Source: Pseudoips prasinana | Taxonomy: Eukaryota; Arthropoda; Insecta; Lepidoptera; Nolidae | Reading direction: 5' to 3' | Length of the DNA stretch: 64,000 nucleotides | Assembly: GCA_951640165.1 (NCBI GenBank) | Contig: OX621245.1 | Span: 19,212,330-19,276,329, forward strand | Part shown: positions 44,840 through 55,800 of the stretch, piece by piece | How positions within the stretch are numbered: position 1 is the first letter of the stretch | How the letters are laid out: every line of letters starts with the position of its first letter | Translations under genes and position numbers: made by a program | The notes under the pieces: model-generated | What the model was told of the DNA's origin: nothing | Databases searched by the model: none | What the model saw: the letters and a program-made list of their open reading frames with translations, nothing else

Positions 44840-45270
44840 GCCTGTTGTACTAGTGGTTAGTCCGACTGCTAAGCCAGAGGTCGTGGATTCGATCCCCACT
44901 AAAGAGAAATCTTTATGTGATGAGCATAAGGCTGATTTCAGAGTCGCGCCGGCGAGCGGCGCCGTCCAAACGCGCGCGCTTACAATTACACTAGATAGTA
45001 GTTGCGTTTCATAGTCACGCAGTTCAAACGCGCCGCCGGTGACACGCGCGCCGTCGGCCAGCGCTGCCCGAGCTCCTCTACTGGCAGCTAGCGTTTCAGA
45101 GCGTCTCGCACGCGCCGCTGTTGAGACGCGCTGGCCTCCGGCGCGTGCCGCGCGCGTCACTCTGAAATCAGCCTTATTACTTGTTTTGTGCCTGGGTGTC
45201 AGTTGTCTGGCTGCCATGACAAAGGCCTAGTTTGCGATCAGATGGCAGTGTGTTAGTTGTACCAATATAT
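44840..45270 (+). mobile_element. SINE family C copy split by GC-rich element G
   Basis: The head GGCCTGTTGTACTAGTGG..GGATTCGATCCCC runs to 44926 and the SINE resumes at 45177 (TTACTTGTTTTGTGCCTGGG..GGCAGTGTGTTAGTTG). Comparison with the intact copy at 25729-25945 shows that only the inserted element plus its 3-bp flanks is extra. Confidence 0.82.
44930..45173. mobile_element. GC-rich TIR element, family G, copy 2 (nested)
   Basis: Ends GGCTGATTTCAGAGT.. and ..ACTCTGAAATCAGCC, opposite orientation to copy 1, flanked by TAA (44927-44929) and TTA (45174-45176). It is 244 bp, CpG-dense and noncoding. Confidence 0.85.
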
Positions 45271-45840
45271 TTATTTAAACTGGCACCACATGTCCTACAA
45301 GACATACATCAATTATAGAAAAGAGGTAAGACAGAGGAAAACGTCATCACTTATCAAGTTATTCAAATTATAAAGTGTAACAAACATTTACAATGTTGAA
45401 AAAATTGCTGGTAAACGTAGAAAGTTATAGGTATTAGAGCGCATAAAATTTTTTGAAAGTGTAAAACGAGCCAAATGTTTGTATATGCACCACTGTAGCT
45501 GTTAAGCAAAGTACAGATTCGAAGAGAGGCAGGATCTATAATGGTTCTACGAATTATAGAGAATGCAGAAGTGTTACAGGGGCTAGCAAATTTCAAGCTT
45601 GAAATTTAATTTTCTCAAGTTAAAGAAGCGGAACAAACGGGATAAAAATGTTGTACTTATTAGTTTAATCGTTAATAACACTTTTACAGTTCAATTAAAT
45701 GAATTTCCTCGCCAGAAGCTATTAAATCTGCTGCATGTAAATATCCAAAAGTTATACATAGATACTACATAGACTCACGCCTGTTTACCAGAGGTGTAGG
45801 TAGAGACAACTGATTTTCATTTGTCACGATCATTTTTTTT

Positions 45841-46140
45841 TTAAACTAGCCTATATTCTTGTCCCACTGCTGAGTAAAGGCCTCTCCCTTGGTTTTCCAG
45901 ATTTCCCTGCCTTTTGCAATTTCAGGCCAGTCGTTACAAAACGAATTCAGGTCATCACACCATTTCCGTTTGGGCCTACCATGTCGACGTCGGCCATTGT
46001 GAGGAACCCAATTGGTTGTGATCTGCGCTTATCTGTCTGGAGGCATACGTGAAACATGTCTAGCCCAGTCCCACTTCAGCCTGGCGGTCTTTTTACCAAC
46101 ACCAGATATTCGAGTTTTGGAAACATTATACAAACTTTTA
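45841..46140 (-). mobile_element. RTE LINE 3' remnant
   Basis: The minus strand shows the RTE C-terminal block (WAGHVSRMPPD-like, GRRRHGRPKRKW, WKTKGEAFTQQW) corresponding to the end of the intact RTE at 57.9-58.2 kb. Frameshifted and short. Confidence 0.7.
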
Positions 46141-48938
46141 ATTTGAAATCTTCACAAACCGATGCACTCGGTTATAACAGTACACATCCACAGTTTACTA
46201 TAAACGATATTTTGGATTAGTACGTTATTAGATTATGATTAAAAATATCATTACATCTGTTTAAAGGTTTGGCTTAGTTGTATAGAGCGATCCCTCATAC
46301 GTATTCAAAGTCAAAACAATATGCATATGACGCGGAGCGAGTTCATTTTTACGGAAAACCTACTTTTATTGTCGTCAAAGGATATCTATAAACTAGGGTA
46401 AATCCAGAAATCCCCTTAGGGAATATAACCTTTTATGCAAATTCTAGTGGCGTTCATCGTATTGTCTTTGAAAATATTTGTAAATTGAACAAATATAAAT
46501 CTATGGGTAAAACTTTTGTAGTTAAAGGGCACGTATCCAGATTGTTGAACTTTGGTTGACACTTCGACGAAGTTGGACAAGAACTTTTTATTTTCTTTTC
46601 TTCTATTGGCTTCGTTCAGTGGAACTTTGTCTAGTGCCAATGGAAACCAACATTGATTTTAAACAGTTGGAACTTGACAGTTTGTTACGAGTTTCATAGA
46701 GAAAGACTGATGAGACAGTAAACTAGTAGATTCTTTACGTGTCTTATGTTTGATTGATATATGGGCTTGTTTATTCTTATTAACCAAGATATTTTGATCT
46801 TCAGGGCGGTTACTTTAAAAAGAGCAATTAATTAATATCTTAGTTACTAAGGCAAAGCCTGTACTATGGCAACCAGACAATTGATAAACATAATTATATA
46901 TTTCTAAATATATACACATATTATGGGTAGATAAATTACTCCCAGAACATATTATCGTGTTTATCATACAGAAATTTGTCCCGGGTGGGAATTGAACCCA
47001 CGACCTCTGGCTCGATGACAAGGTCACTAACTACTAGACCATAAAGACAGACTTTAATTGACGCGGGAATCAGTTTGTTTATTGTCTCCATGGTATCAAT
47101 TCGTATTATAGCAAAAGATTGTTTAACCCAATAATTATCATCCTAAACCTCTCCTAATAGTTAAGTTAGAGAAAACAATATTTTTATACTACTGAGACGC
47201 CAAAAAGCATTCGACCAAACTCAAGGGAAGAAACTACCATAGCCAGGAGGATAGAATTTTTCTCTCATTTTATAAACATTGACCACACACGCGTTGCCGA
47301 AAATTCCTCTCTCCATTAGCTCTATATTCTCTAAGCTGGAGGTATTTTCCAGTCGGGTTGCTCACTAAACAAAAGAACGCTACGGTCTATCTCACTTAAA
47401 ATGTTGCTACCTTCCCAGAAGCCCAGTGTAAGGTCCCAATGCCTACAGTCGTGCTAGCTTAAAAAGTTTGACTTGGTAGGCTGTTTAAAGGACTTCGGCA
47501 AATCCCGGCCTGTGATGGACAAAAGTTTATTACTATTTAAAAAAGAAATTATAATATTTAAAATCCCTCCATGCCTTTTATTTCCTTGTACAACATGGGA
47601 AAATTATTTAAATTCTTAAAAGTATATCATTTTATTCCGGCATTCATGTTTCTTAAACTGTCTGAATAGTTCCATGTTCCATGATCTAAAACAATATTGA
47701 AAACGCCTTATAATACATAAATCCCATGTTTTACATTGCAGGGCGATAGAATATTAGTACCTCTTCAAAATGCATATTGTTTTATTTATGTCCATTCCAG
47801 GCCATGTTTGTATGGGCCGCTTGCGATCTCCTTTATAATAAGAAGTGATAATGTAATACGAGACAATTCTTTAAGAAAAATCTCTTGTCTAAAACCACCC
47901 GTGCCTTGCCCTACAATGTATGTACACCAACAATCTACATACACAGACCCGCCAGCGCCACTGCCACCCCGTAGTACTGCAATAAAAGATCAATAAATCT
48001 AAAACAAAAACCCGTGCATTCTTTCTCCAGAAAGCGCCCCTGTAGGCTAGAGGTGCCCATAATTTAAGCGGGTTTATTTTTCGTTATTGGATAAAAATAC
48101 AAATCACACTATCGACTGAGTAGCTCACATTAAGTTGTTTGTTTTCGTTTCTTTAGAAAGTGTAGTTGAGTTAATGGAAAGCTTATTTCTTCATCTAGTC
48201 GTTAGAAACAGGCGGGGTGACTGCGTTGCCTGGATTTGTTTAGCGCTGTTGCAATTACCTTTTGTTTCTGTTTGCTTTTCTCGACAGTTTCTGAAAGGAA
48301 ATGTTAATAATTTTGTGTAGCTTTTGATTTACGAAACGTGAGATGTGACATGGATTGTACTCGTAATAAAGAAATCTGTTTATGTGCCTATTATTTGCAC
48401 TGCAGAATAAAATATATTATGTAGTGTATTTATTCAACAAAACAGACATATTTATGGCCTGCCATTTAGGCTGATTTATTCGTAAAGTTCTTTATTTTGA
48501 TCCACAGTACAATAAAAGTAAGAGTGTAATGTACGTAGAATATGGTACTATACTAAGAATAACGTACTAAAACATCAGCACACTATATATACCACGGCTG
48601 TGCTGTTGATCCTCCCTTTTTTACGAGGAGGAAAGGAAAAACAACAGGTGAAAAGTGGTATAGTCAGGTCTAAATATATATATATATAATAATTAGCTTC
48701 ACTCATAGCTATCCCAATTGAAAATAGAAGCAATCGTAAGTGTTGCCAAAACAACAAAATGAATTGTTGCTCTAAAAAATCTGTTTATGATGAGTATGTG
48801 TCTGGGTTTTGGATCTGATAGCTGTGTGTTAGTTGTTTGAAGATATTTCATTATTTATAGTCGTTAGATTTGAGTTTGGGTGTGTTTATAGTTGTCCTTG
48901 AATTGATGATTGTAGATTCCTCCACGATACAGGGATGT
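46141..48938. other. No gene seen apart from SINE pieces
   Basis: 46840-47045 is a minus-strand tRNA-headed SINE (B box GGGTTCAATTCCC on the minus strand, body TTATCAATTGTCTGGTTGCC). 48780-48860 is a 3' fragment of SINE family C (GTGTCTGGGTTTTGG..GTGTGTTAGTTG). The rest is AT-rich. Confidence 0.5.
46840..47045 (-). mobile_element. tRNA-headed SINE, related to families B and C
   Basis: Minus-strand head TGGTCTAGTAGTTAGTGACC..CCAGAGGTCGTGGGTTC, with body and 3' end GCCATAGTACAGGCTTTGCC. It mixes a C-like head with a B-like 3' end. Confidence 0.75.
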
Positions 48939-49096
48939 GTACAGACGCCTGCACATCCAGCATTTGACTTTATTGGGGAAATTTGACATATTGGGCTAGC
49001 TTGACGTGCTGGCGTCTGTACTATTAGTATATTATAATAGACTTTGGTAATGTTATAAAAGCTTGAACATAATATCGTTATAATGTATCAGAAACT
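48939..49096. repeat. MITE F2 copy d plus duplicated flank
   Basis: Both F2 ends are present (GTACAGACGCCTGCACATCC.., ..GTGCTGGCGTCTGTAC) but the centre is deleted (83 bp). The following 75 bp (GACTTTGGTAATGTTATAAA..CTTGAACATAATAT..GTATCAGAA) is also found after copy e at 54665-54749, so the two loci share more than the MITE. Confidence 0.8.
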
Positions 49097-50211
49097 GAAG
49101 TCACAGTGAAGTCATAGGTAGTAAATATTAAAAGATATTAATTATTCATAAAACTGGCCAGGCATTGGAGCATTCGCTCGTAAGCTACCTAGCAGCATAG
49201 TTCAGTTGCGTCCCTAGTCTGTTCCACGTCGTACGAATGGAAAATTGCATTGTTTAGATACTGCAGAGTGCATATAACTTTTCTCAATCTGCATAATTTA
49301 GGAATAGGTATATTACGTATATATATAAAAAGTGGGATGTTATTGAATTGATTAAATAACCGAAACTCATATATATAACATAAGTTTCGGTTATTGTTTT
49401 ATTATATAATACCTACCTTCTACAAATTTTTAAGTGTATGCTTGCAAAGAATCTTATGCGGAAATAAAAGGTGGATTAGGCTATAGGTTTGTGATGGTGT
49501 TCGATGGTAGTATAATGGTCTGTTAATACCAATACGAGTAGTTGGTAAATTTAAATTATTCTCAAGTCAAGCCATTGAGTATTAGAATCTTCCGTGGTAT
49601 TCTACACAATCTGACGGCGGCGCCGCGGCGGCGAACACGAATTGTGCTCGCCGACCGACAGGACGACACCGCGAATACGTCGCGATCACCATCGTCCTCC
49701 ATTACCACTAATTGAACCATTTTTATTGCAAATTATTATAATAATTATTTAGCTAGGGGCTTGCTAGAGTAAGTAGGGTCAGCAATGTATGGTGCATGGT
49801 CATAGACAAACAAGCGTATAGCTTACGTGTAACTAAACGGGTAACTCTTTACCGCCCTGGAATAGTGATACAGTTCTATACGTTGTAGGTAGAACAACGT
49901 TTAAGCTCAATTTGTACGTTTCATTGTTACACCTCAGCCCTTGTAATGGACATCATTTACGATTTATTAATTGACGCACTGAAATACGTACAGACACAGT
50001 ACACAGATAAATTCTTAAATTATAACTTGATATACGAAAATAAAATCTACTGAATCATCATAAATAGTAGAACAAATGTTAATGCTTATGGTGTAAGCTA
50101 TTTATTCCTGCTAGGTTGTTGGTATTTTACCCTATTTATGTATATATTTAAGTACATAAATTCGTATACAGGGTTGTATTCGAATTTATTTACTGTGTAG
50201 TGTTTAGACGA
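49097..50211. other. No gene seen
   Basis: Contains an inverted repeat at 49355-49395 (AATAACCGAAACT arms) and a striking GC/CpG-rich patch at about 49608-49690 (GACGGCGGCGCCGCGGCGGCG). Confidence 0.5.
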
Positions 50212-51010
50212 AGGAGAAGAAAATACATTTATTCAGTAAACTACCTACAGTAACTAGTGGAGATGCCCTTAGTGGTTATCTGTGCGAGTCCGAATTGGTC
50301 CCATCTCAGCACTAGCTGCAACGTTAAATGTTGCATCGCTAGCTTTATGATGAAACCATGTAAAATAGCTCACGGACAATTGGTGTGTCAGTACAGCTTG
50401 TAGTTACAACTTAAAAGTACCTGGACACTAATAACTTATAATTAAAAAATAAATTTGTGTAAAAACGAACTTATAAAATAAAATATTAATCAATTAACAC
50501 TAATTTGTAAATACCCAACCAACACAGTCTATAAAATAAAATAATTCTTATAATGTTGACATTATCGTCTAGTTCTGATTTCAGAGTGACGCGCGCGGCA
50601 CGCGCCGGAGGCCAGCGCGTCTCAACAGCGGCGCGTGCGAGACGCGTCACTCTGAAACGCTAGCTGCCAGTAGAGGAGCTTGGGCAGCGCTGGCCGGTGG
50701 CGCGCGTGTCACACGCGGCGCGTGTGAACTGCGTGACTATGAAACGCAACTACTATCTAGTGTAATTGTAAGCGCGCGCGTTTGGCCGGCGCCGCTCGCG
50801 CGCGCGACTCTGAAATCAGCCTAACTCTTACATACATATTACTATACTTATTACATATTTAATCTGTGTTATTAGCTGATTTGTGCTGTCAATTATATAC
50901 TCTCGGATTCAACTGTCAGATATAATAAAAAAGGGACGCGGAATTTGAATCACTCCAAAAATCTATATGAACAGTAAATTATTTTGGTTCCTAATTATAC
51001 ACAGTTCTTA
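50212..51010 (-). mobile_element. CR1-like LINE 3' end, split by element G
   Basis: The minus strand matches the 3' UTR of the LINE at 19.6-25.2 kb on both sides of an insertion. 50825-51010 corresponds to the 24.6-24.75 kb region (TTCCGCGTCCCTTTTTT, TATATAATTGAC). 50212-50572 corresponds to 24.8-25.17 kb, including the hairpin (50307-50341; one mismatch in the inner stem). Heavily 5'-truncated. Confidence 0.82.
50573..50821. mobile_element. GC-rich TIR element, family G, copy 3 (nested in LINE)
   Basis: The left end has lost the first GG (TTCTGATTTCAGAGT) and the right end is intact (ACTCTGAAATCAGCC), followed by TAA. Same orientation as copy 1 and about 90% like it by eye. Interrupts the LINE 3' UTR. 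Confidence 0.82.
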
Positions 51011-51041
51011 GTTTATAGCGTAAATATACGTTTAGGTGTGT

Positions 51042-51275
51042 GCATTTAATCACTCTTTATATCATCACCATTTATTCAAATTGTGTTGAATTTAATTGCT
51101 GTCTATATCATATCACCAGTTATTTAAATTGCGTTGAATTTAATCGCTGTCTATATCATATCACCAGTTAATCTAATTTCGTTGCATTTAATTGCTGTCC
51201 ATATCATATCACTAGTTGTTCAAATTGCGATGCATTTAATTGCTCTCTATATCATATCAACAGTTATTCAAACAC
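51042..51275. repeat. 48-bp tandem repeat, about five units
   Basis: Units begin G(A/C)ATTTAAT at 51042, 51088, 51136, 51184 and 51232, each with CTATATCATATCA..AGTT. The first unit is 46 bp and the others exactly 48. Noncoding minisatellite. Confidence 0.9.
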
Positions 51276-51734
51276 GATGTTGTTCATATATGATGAAACT
51301 CTATATGTAGGATATCAAAATGTATATAATAATGTTTCCGATAGCACGTACATAAAAATATTGTAGGATTGCGAGAATCCTGTTCCACCGTCACCATTCC
51401 CAATCATGATATTTTTAGTATAAGTATGCAATATAATGTTCGTATTGTAGCAAATGGAAAACGTTATCACGGCGGCGCTTCCCGTGATCTCCTGTAAGCC
51501 CAGATTAGGTCGGATTGAGTCGAACCGTACCAATGAACCAGTTATATCGAACACGTATGTAGAATGTCTGAACACATTATTTATACATATTAAATTTGGC
51601 GTAATATGTGTTGATAAATTTGGATTTAATTTGTAGTACTAGATATTATTCAACCTAGAAATTATGAATAGCATGAACACTGCTTTAGCTAATCTGCCAA
51701 ATTTCTTTTATAGATTTACAACATTATCACATTG

Positions 51735-54101
51735 GGTTTGAGACAACACGTTAATACCGCTACGCATTTTACTGACCACAGTCAATCTCTTCTTGATTTA
51801 GTGTGTACGAACGCCTGTGTAACCAACATTGTGGTAGACCCGATATGCACTCTCGGAGGACATGCATTTGTAACGGCTACCTTTAAATTTAGAAAAGATA
51901 AAGTTTTGCCTAGTATCGTAACATACAGAAATCTTAAAGGGATTCCAATAGATCTATTTAATTATCATCTCGAATCTATAAACTGGTCTATACCAATACC
52001 TTCACAAAATGTGAACCACATCCTGCTGTATCTCAGTGTGCATCTGCTAGTTTTACTTGATACGTTTGCCCCTATTAAAACTCGCGCTATAAAGGAAAGA
52101 TCTTATCCTTGGATTACCACAAATATTAAGTACATGATGCACCTACGTGATAAAGCTCGAGTAATATATTTGAAAAACAAGTCTGACATAAAAAGAAAAT
52201 ATTACAAAGATTTTAAAAATCTCGTAAACGTGTCGTTGTATTACGAAAAAAAAGCCTTTTATGAACATAATATTAATAATTACATAAGAAATCCTAAAAT
52301 ATTGTGGAAAAAATTAAAAAGTCATTTATTACCACCAAAAAACCACCTAGAGTTACCCTCACATCTAAACGACCCCAACTTGATCAATTCTCATTTTTTA
52401 AACGTTCCTGGTAATGCTAATATACCCCTATCAATCTTAACTTACTACGAATTCAATAGGTTTAGTAATCATAATTTTTCTTTGCGGTTAGTAAATGAAA
52501 CTGATGTAGCCAAAATCATATCTGGCCTCAAATCAAATGCTGAAGGTTGCGACCACATTACGATGAACATGTTTTTGCCTAGTCTCCCTCAAACTTTAGA
52601 CATACTCACTTCAATTGTAAACACATCAATTTCAACATCGACCTTCCCTGACGTCTGGAAGACTGCTTGTGTACGCCCCATTCCCAAAAAGTCAAACCCA
52701 GTTGATATAAATGACCTCAGGCCAATTATCATTCTTCCTTACTTGTCAAAGATACTGGAAAAAGTAGTCAACATCCAACTATCTAAGTTCATAGAGCATA
52801 GTGATATACTATCCAAGGTTCAGTCTGGTTTTAGGAAAGGTCACAGAACTACAACTGCTCTATTAAATGTTACAGATGATATTCTAACTGCGCAAGATAA
52901 TGGCATGTGTACTCTTCTAGCTTTACTTGACTTTTCCAGAGCCTTTGATAGCATAAATTTAAATTTACTTTTGTCTAAGATGTCGTACTACGGCTTCAGT
53001 ATAGAGGCTGTAAGGTGGTTTAGCAGTTACTTAGGTCAGCGTGCACAATATGTTGAGACACGTGGCTCAGATGGAACCGTTCTGGCTTCAAATGTTGCGT
53101 CGGTATGTAAGGGAGTGCCTCAAGGATCGATTTTAGGGCCATCTCTGTTTAATTTGTATAGCGCTGATATAGTGAATGTTATAGAAAACTGCCATTACCA
53201 CATATATGCCGATGATACACAAATATACGTACATTTTAAGCCACAAGACTATGAAATTGCTGTTAATGCTATTAATGAAGATCTGAGTAGAATTGTAAAG
53301 TGGTCTCATGATAACTCTCTCGTCCTCAATGCCTCCAAAACCAAGTATATTATTTTTGGCACTGACAATCAGCTAGATAAATTAAAAAAGGCGTCTGTAG
53401 GTTCAATAGCCGTAACTCTTTTAGGTGTAAACGTAGAACGTGTGAGAGAAGCTCGTAATCTGGGCTTGTTAATGGACCTGTCTCTTAGATTTGAAAACCA
53501 CATCGCAAGCTGTGTACAAAACTGCTTTTATCGCCTTAAAATAATATATAAAATGCGTCCCTTTTTAAGTGAGCAGCTACGTATACAATTAGTAGAGTCG
53601 GTTGTTTTATCTAAATTAAATTATTGCGATGTTGTTTATGGTCCTAGATTACTAGCTCGTACAGAGAAGCTGCTACAGAGGGTTCAGAACGCGTGTGCTA
53701 GATTTTGTTTCAACATACCACCCAGGAGCTATGTTACCCCGTACTTGAATAAGCATAGTGCACTCAAAATGAAACTGCGCCGAAAGTTAAACCTTGCTTG
53801 CCTTCTGTTCGGTGTGATCACTACCAAAAATCCTTCCTATCTATACTCAAAACTAGCTTGGGTAAATAGTCACCGACAGTATGAAGCTAGACAGTGCACG
53901 CATCCACTGACCATCCCTCCACACAAAACAGCTTCATTTCGTGGCAGTTTCAAATACTCAGCGTCTAAGATTTGGAATAACATTCCACCGCCAATTAGAC
54001 AGCTACAAAGTATTAACCGTTTTAGGGTTAAGTTAAAGTTATTTTTGTTAAACAAACAAACTGAGTATGAGGATATAAATATAAATGAATCATTCATTTA
54101 A
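51735..54101 (+). CDS. Truncated CR1-like ORF2 (partial endonuclease, full RT)
   Basis: About 788 open codons, without a genuine start because the 5' end is lost. The remaining endonuclease tail reads ATHFTDHSQSLLDLVCTN and LGGHAFVTATF. The RT then gives WKTACVRPIPKKSNP, LRPIIILPYLSKILEK, QSGFRKGHRTTTALLNV, LLDFSRAFDSIN (catalytic Asp), GVPQGSILGPSLFNLYSADI and HIYADDTQIYV (catalytic Asp pair), then NLGLLMDLSLRFENH. It ends with an FRGSFKYSASKIWNNIPPPI block like that of the full-length relative. No stops or frameshifts are seen in the RT. Comparison with ORF2 at 21.5 kb suggests two co-existing subfamilies. Confidence 0.92.
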   Translation, partial: GLRQHVNTATHFTDHSQSLLDLVCTNACVTNIVVDPICTLGGHAFVTATFKFRKDKVLPSIVTYRNLKGIPIDLFNYHLESINWSIPIPSQNVNHILLYLSVHLLVLLDTFAPIKTRAIKERSYPWITTNIKYMMHLRDKARVIYLKNKSDIKRKYYKDFKNLVNVSLYYEKKAFYEHNINNYIRNPKILWKKLKSHLLPPKNHLELPSHLNDPNLINSHFLNVPGNANIPLSILTYYEFNRFSNHNFSLRLVNETDVAKIISGLKSNAEGCDHITMNMFLPSLPQTLDILTSIVNTSISTSTFPDVWKTACVRPIPKKSNPVDINDLRPIIILPYLSKILEKVVNIQLSKFIEHSDILSKVQSGFRKGHRTTTALLNVTDDILTAQDNGMCTLLALLDFSRAFDSINLNLLLSKMSYYGFSIEAVRWFSSYLGQRAQYVETRGSDGTVLASNVASVCKGVPQGSILGPSLFNLYSADIVNVIENCHYHIYADDTQIYVHFKPQDYEIAVNAINEDLSRIVKWSHDNSLVLNASKTKYIIFGTDNQLDKLKKASVGSIAVTLLGVNVERVREARNLGLLMDLSLRFENHIASCVQNCFYRLKIIYKMRPFLSEQLRIQLVESVVLSKLNYCDVVYGPRLLARTEKLLQRVQNACARFCFNIPPRSYVTPYLNKHSALKMKLRRKLNLACLLFGVITTKNPSYLYSKLAWVNSHRQYEARQCTHPLTIPPHKTASFRGSFKYSASKIWNNIPPPIRQLQSINRFRVKLKLFLLNKQTEYEDININESFI

Positions 54102-54399
54102 AACCAACTTTTCTTTTATTACTGGTTTATGTACATATATTAGTTTATGTATTATATTATGTAAGTATTCTCATTTAATAAGAAGTAGTAAAAAAAAATG
54201 TTTATATTTATAGTATCTATATTTTTAGTATAAAAATAAATTAGGTATTTAATTAGTGCAATGGGCCGGTTGGCGTGGTTGATGATTGCTTGCCTTTCGT
54301 CGTTCATTATATATTTATGTATTATATGAAGTAAATATTTAGTATTGTACTAGCACTACCCCCGTCCGTGCGTGACTTTCAGGGTTGCCAACTGAAAAC

Positions 54400-54432
54400 C
54401 AGCGCTAGGTGTAACCCACCTAGCTAGTGCTG
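54400..54432 (+). other. 3' UTR hairpin of the LINE, copy 2 (covarying stem)
   Basis: CAGC + GCTAGGTG, loop TAACC, CACCTAGC + bulge TAGT + GCTG. Five consecutive inner-stem pairs differ from copy 1 yet all still pair; the outer stem and TAGT bulge are identical. Confidence 0.8.
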
Positions 54433-54749
54433 AGGTGGTGACCCTTTCGGCAGAACATGCAAGAATCGTATTTGTGTGTGCATTGTCTTCAATTCTAGGT
54501 ATGTTATGTCTTGTAGAACTGTGTGTTGTATATTTGTACTCCTCATTTTCTTGTGTGTTGTGCTGAATTAAATGTTTTTCATTTCATTTCACATAAGCAT
54601 AAAGTTCACTTTCAATTGGGGTAATTTGACATATTGGTTTAGTTTAATGAGCTGGCGTCTGTACTATTAGTTTATAGTATAGGTAATAGACTTTGGTAAT
54701 GTTATAAGTGCTTGAACATAATATTGTTATAATGTATCAGAATCTGCTG

Positions 54750-55494
54750 TCCCTCATAAAATATTATAATAGAAACTTGTTAAGTTAATTGCCTATAGAG
54801 AGAGACCCGATACTATGGACAACTTGAGGTCTGCTTTACTTTAGTATAAATCGGGTTGAAGAAATCTTAAAACAAAATATTGAGTATATAGCAGGCGAAG
54901 GACTTTTGTTCCTGTAGAACAAAAATCTGCAAAAAGTGGAAAAATGTCTGTGAGAACTTGCCATAGTTTGAAAACACACGGTACATGATCATTTGTTGGC
55001 CGGAAATTTAGTGAAGCGCATACTATGGAAGTGAAGATTCTCAGATTACGTTGTGCTGCAATAAACATAAAGTTTAACAAAAAGAGAAGCTGATTTCTAA
55101 GAAAATTGTCTAGTCTGTTTATGTCTGCAGTACTTGACAATAACTTGATTCGAGCTAGCTAAATATCATTGCTGTTATAAAATAAATTTTATTAATGTTT
55201 TAATACTATCAATACATGTGTACCTAATATCTATGTTACTAGAAATAATAATGTATACAACTATAATACTACAAACATGTTCTGACTATTTACAAGCGCT
55301 TTTTTGAAGTCTACGTGAATAAAAACCTTTTTTATTTTATTTATTTATTTTATTTAGGTTCTTTAATACACGGTACTTTTACTGCATCTAGTGCTTTATG
55401 CAATGATGTTATAGCTAATCTGTTTTGAGAGAAAATAAAGTCCCCCGAGTACTGTGACTCTTCTGCGCAGGCCAGAATAATGTTTAATATTATT
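54750..55494. other. No gene seen
   Basis: Only chance frames. 55274-55350 repeats the block at 33960-34031 (CTACGTGAATAAAAACC plus TTTA tail), probably the 3' end of an unidentified retroelement. Confidence 0.5.
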
Positions 55495-55724
55495 GACGGG
55501 CCTGTTAGCGTGGTTGGCAAATGCTTGCTTTTCACGCCGGAGGTCGTGGGTTCGATTCCCACCCAGGACAGATATTTTTGTGCATGAACATGTCTGTATG
55601 TAATTATCTATATAAGTATGTATTTACAAAAGAAAAGTTGTGTATGTAGTAAATCAGTTTCCATAGTACAAGCTCTGCTTACTTTGGGATCAGATGGCCG
55701 TGTGTATATAAGGTCCCAGGATAT
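55495..55724 (+). mobile_element. tRNA-headed SINE, family B, complete copy
   Basis: GACGGGCCTGTTAGCGTGG..GGTCGTGGGTTCGATTCCC (A and B boxes), then body with GAACATGTCTGTATG, CCATAGTACAAGCTCTGC and GGATCAGATGGCCGTGTG. The tail is ATATTATATATTA. Confidence 0.85.
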
Positions 55725-55800
55725 TATATATTACATTACATTGAATTAGGCCTGTTAACAAGAATTCGAATTTTAATCTGCGAATATAAGACATAAGTTT

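Larger units (their letters stand above)
51733..54588 (+). mobile_element. 5'-truncated CR1-like LINE, with target duplication TCACAT
   Basis: Flanked by TCACAT at 51727-51732 and 54589-54594. Starts inside the endonuclease domain, keeps the whole RT, and has a 3' UTR with the bulged hairpin (54400-54432) and a short ATTTC tail. Related to, but clearly a different subfamily from, the LINE at 19.6-25.2 kb. Confidence 0.88.
51687..54664. mobile_element. MITE F2 copy e, split by a CR1-like LINE
   Basis: The left half of the MITE (51687-51732, AATCTGCCAAATTTC..CATTATCACAT) and the right half (54589-54664, TCACATAAGCATAAAG..GGCGTCTGTAC) reconstruct the family consensus once the LINE and one TCACAT are removed. 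Confidence 0.8.

Noticed and set aside
44786..45217. 143-aa minus-strand Arg/Ala-rich protein
   Set aside because: It spans a SINE and the CpG-rich element G; the frame is compositional and the same sequence is noncoding at 9.6 and 50.6 kb.
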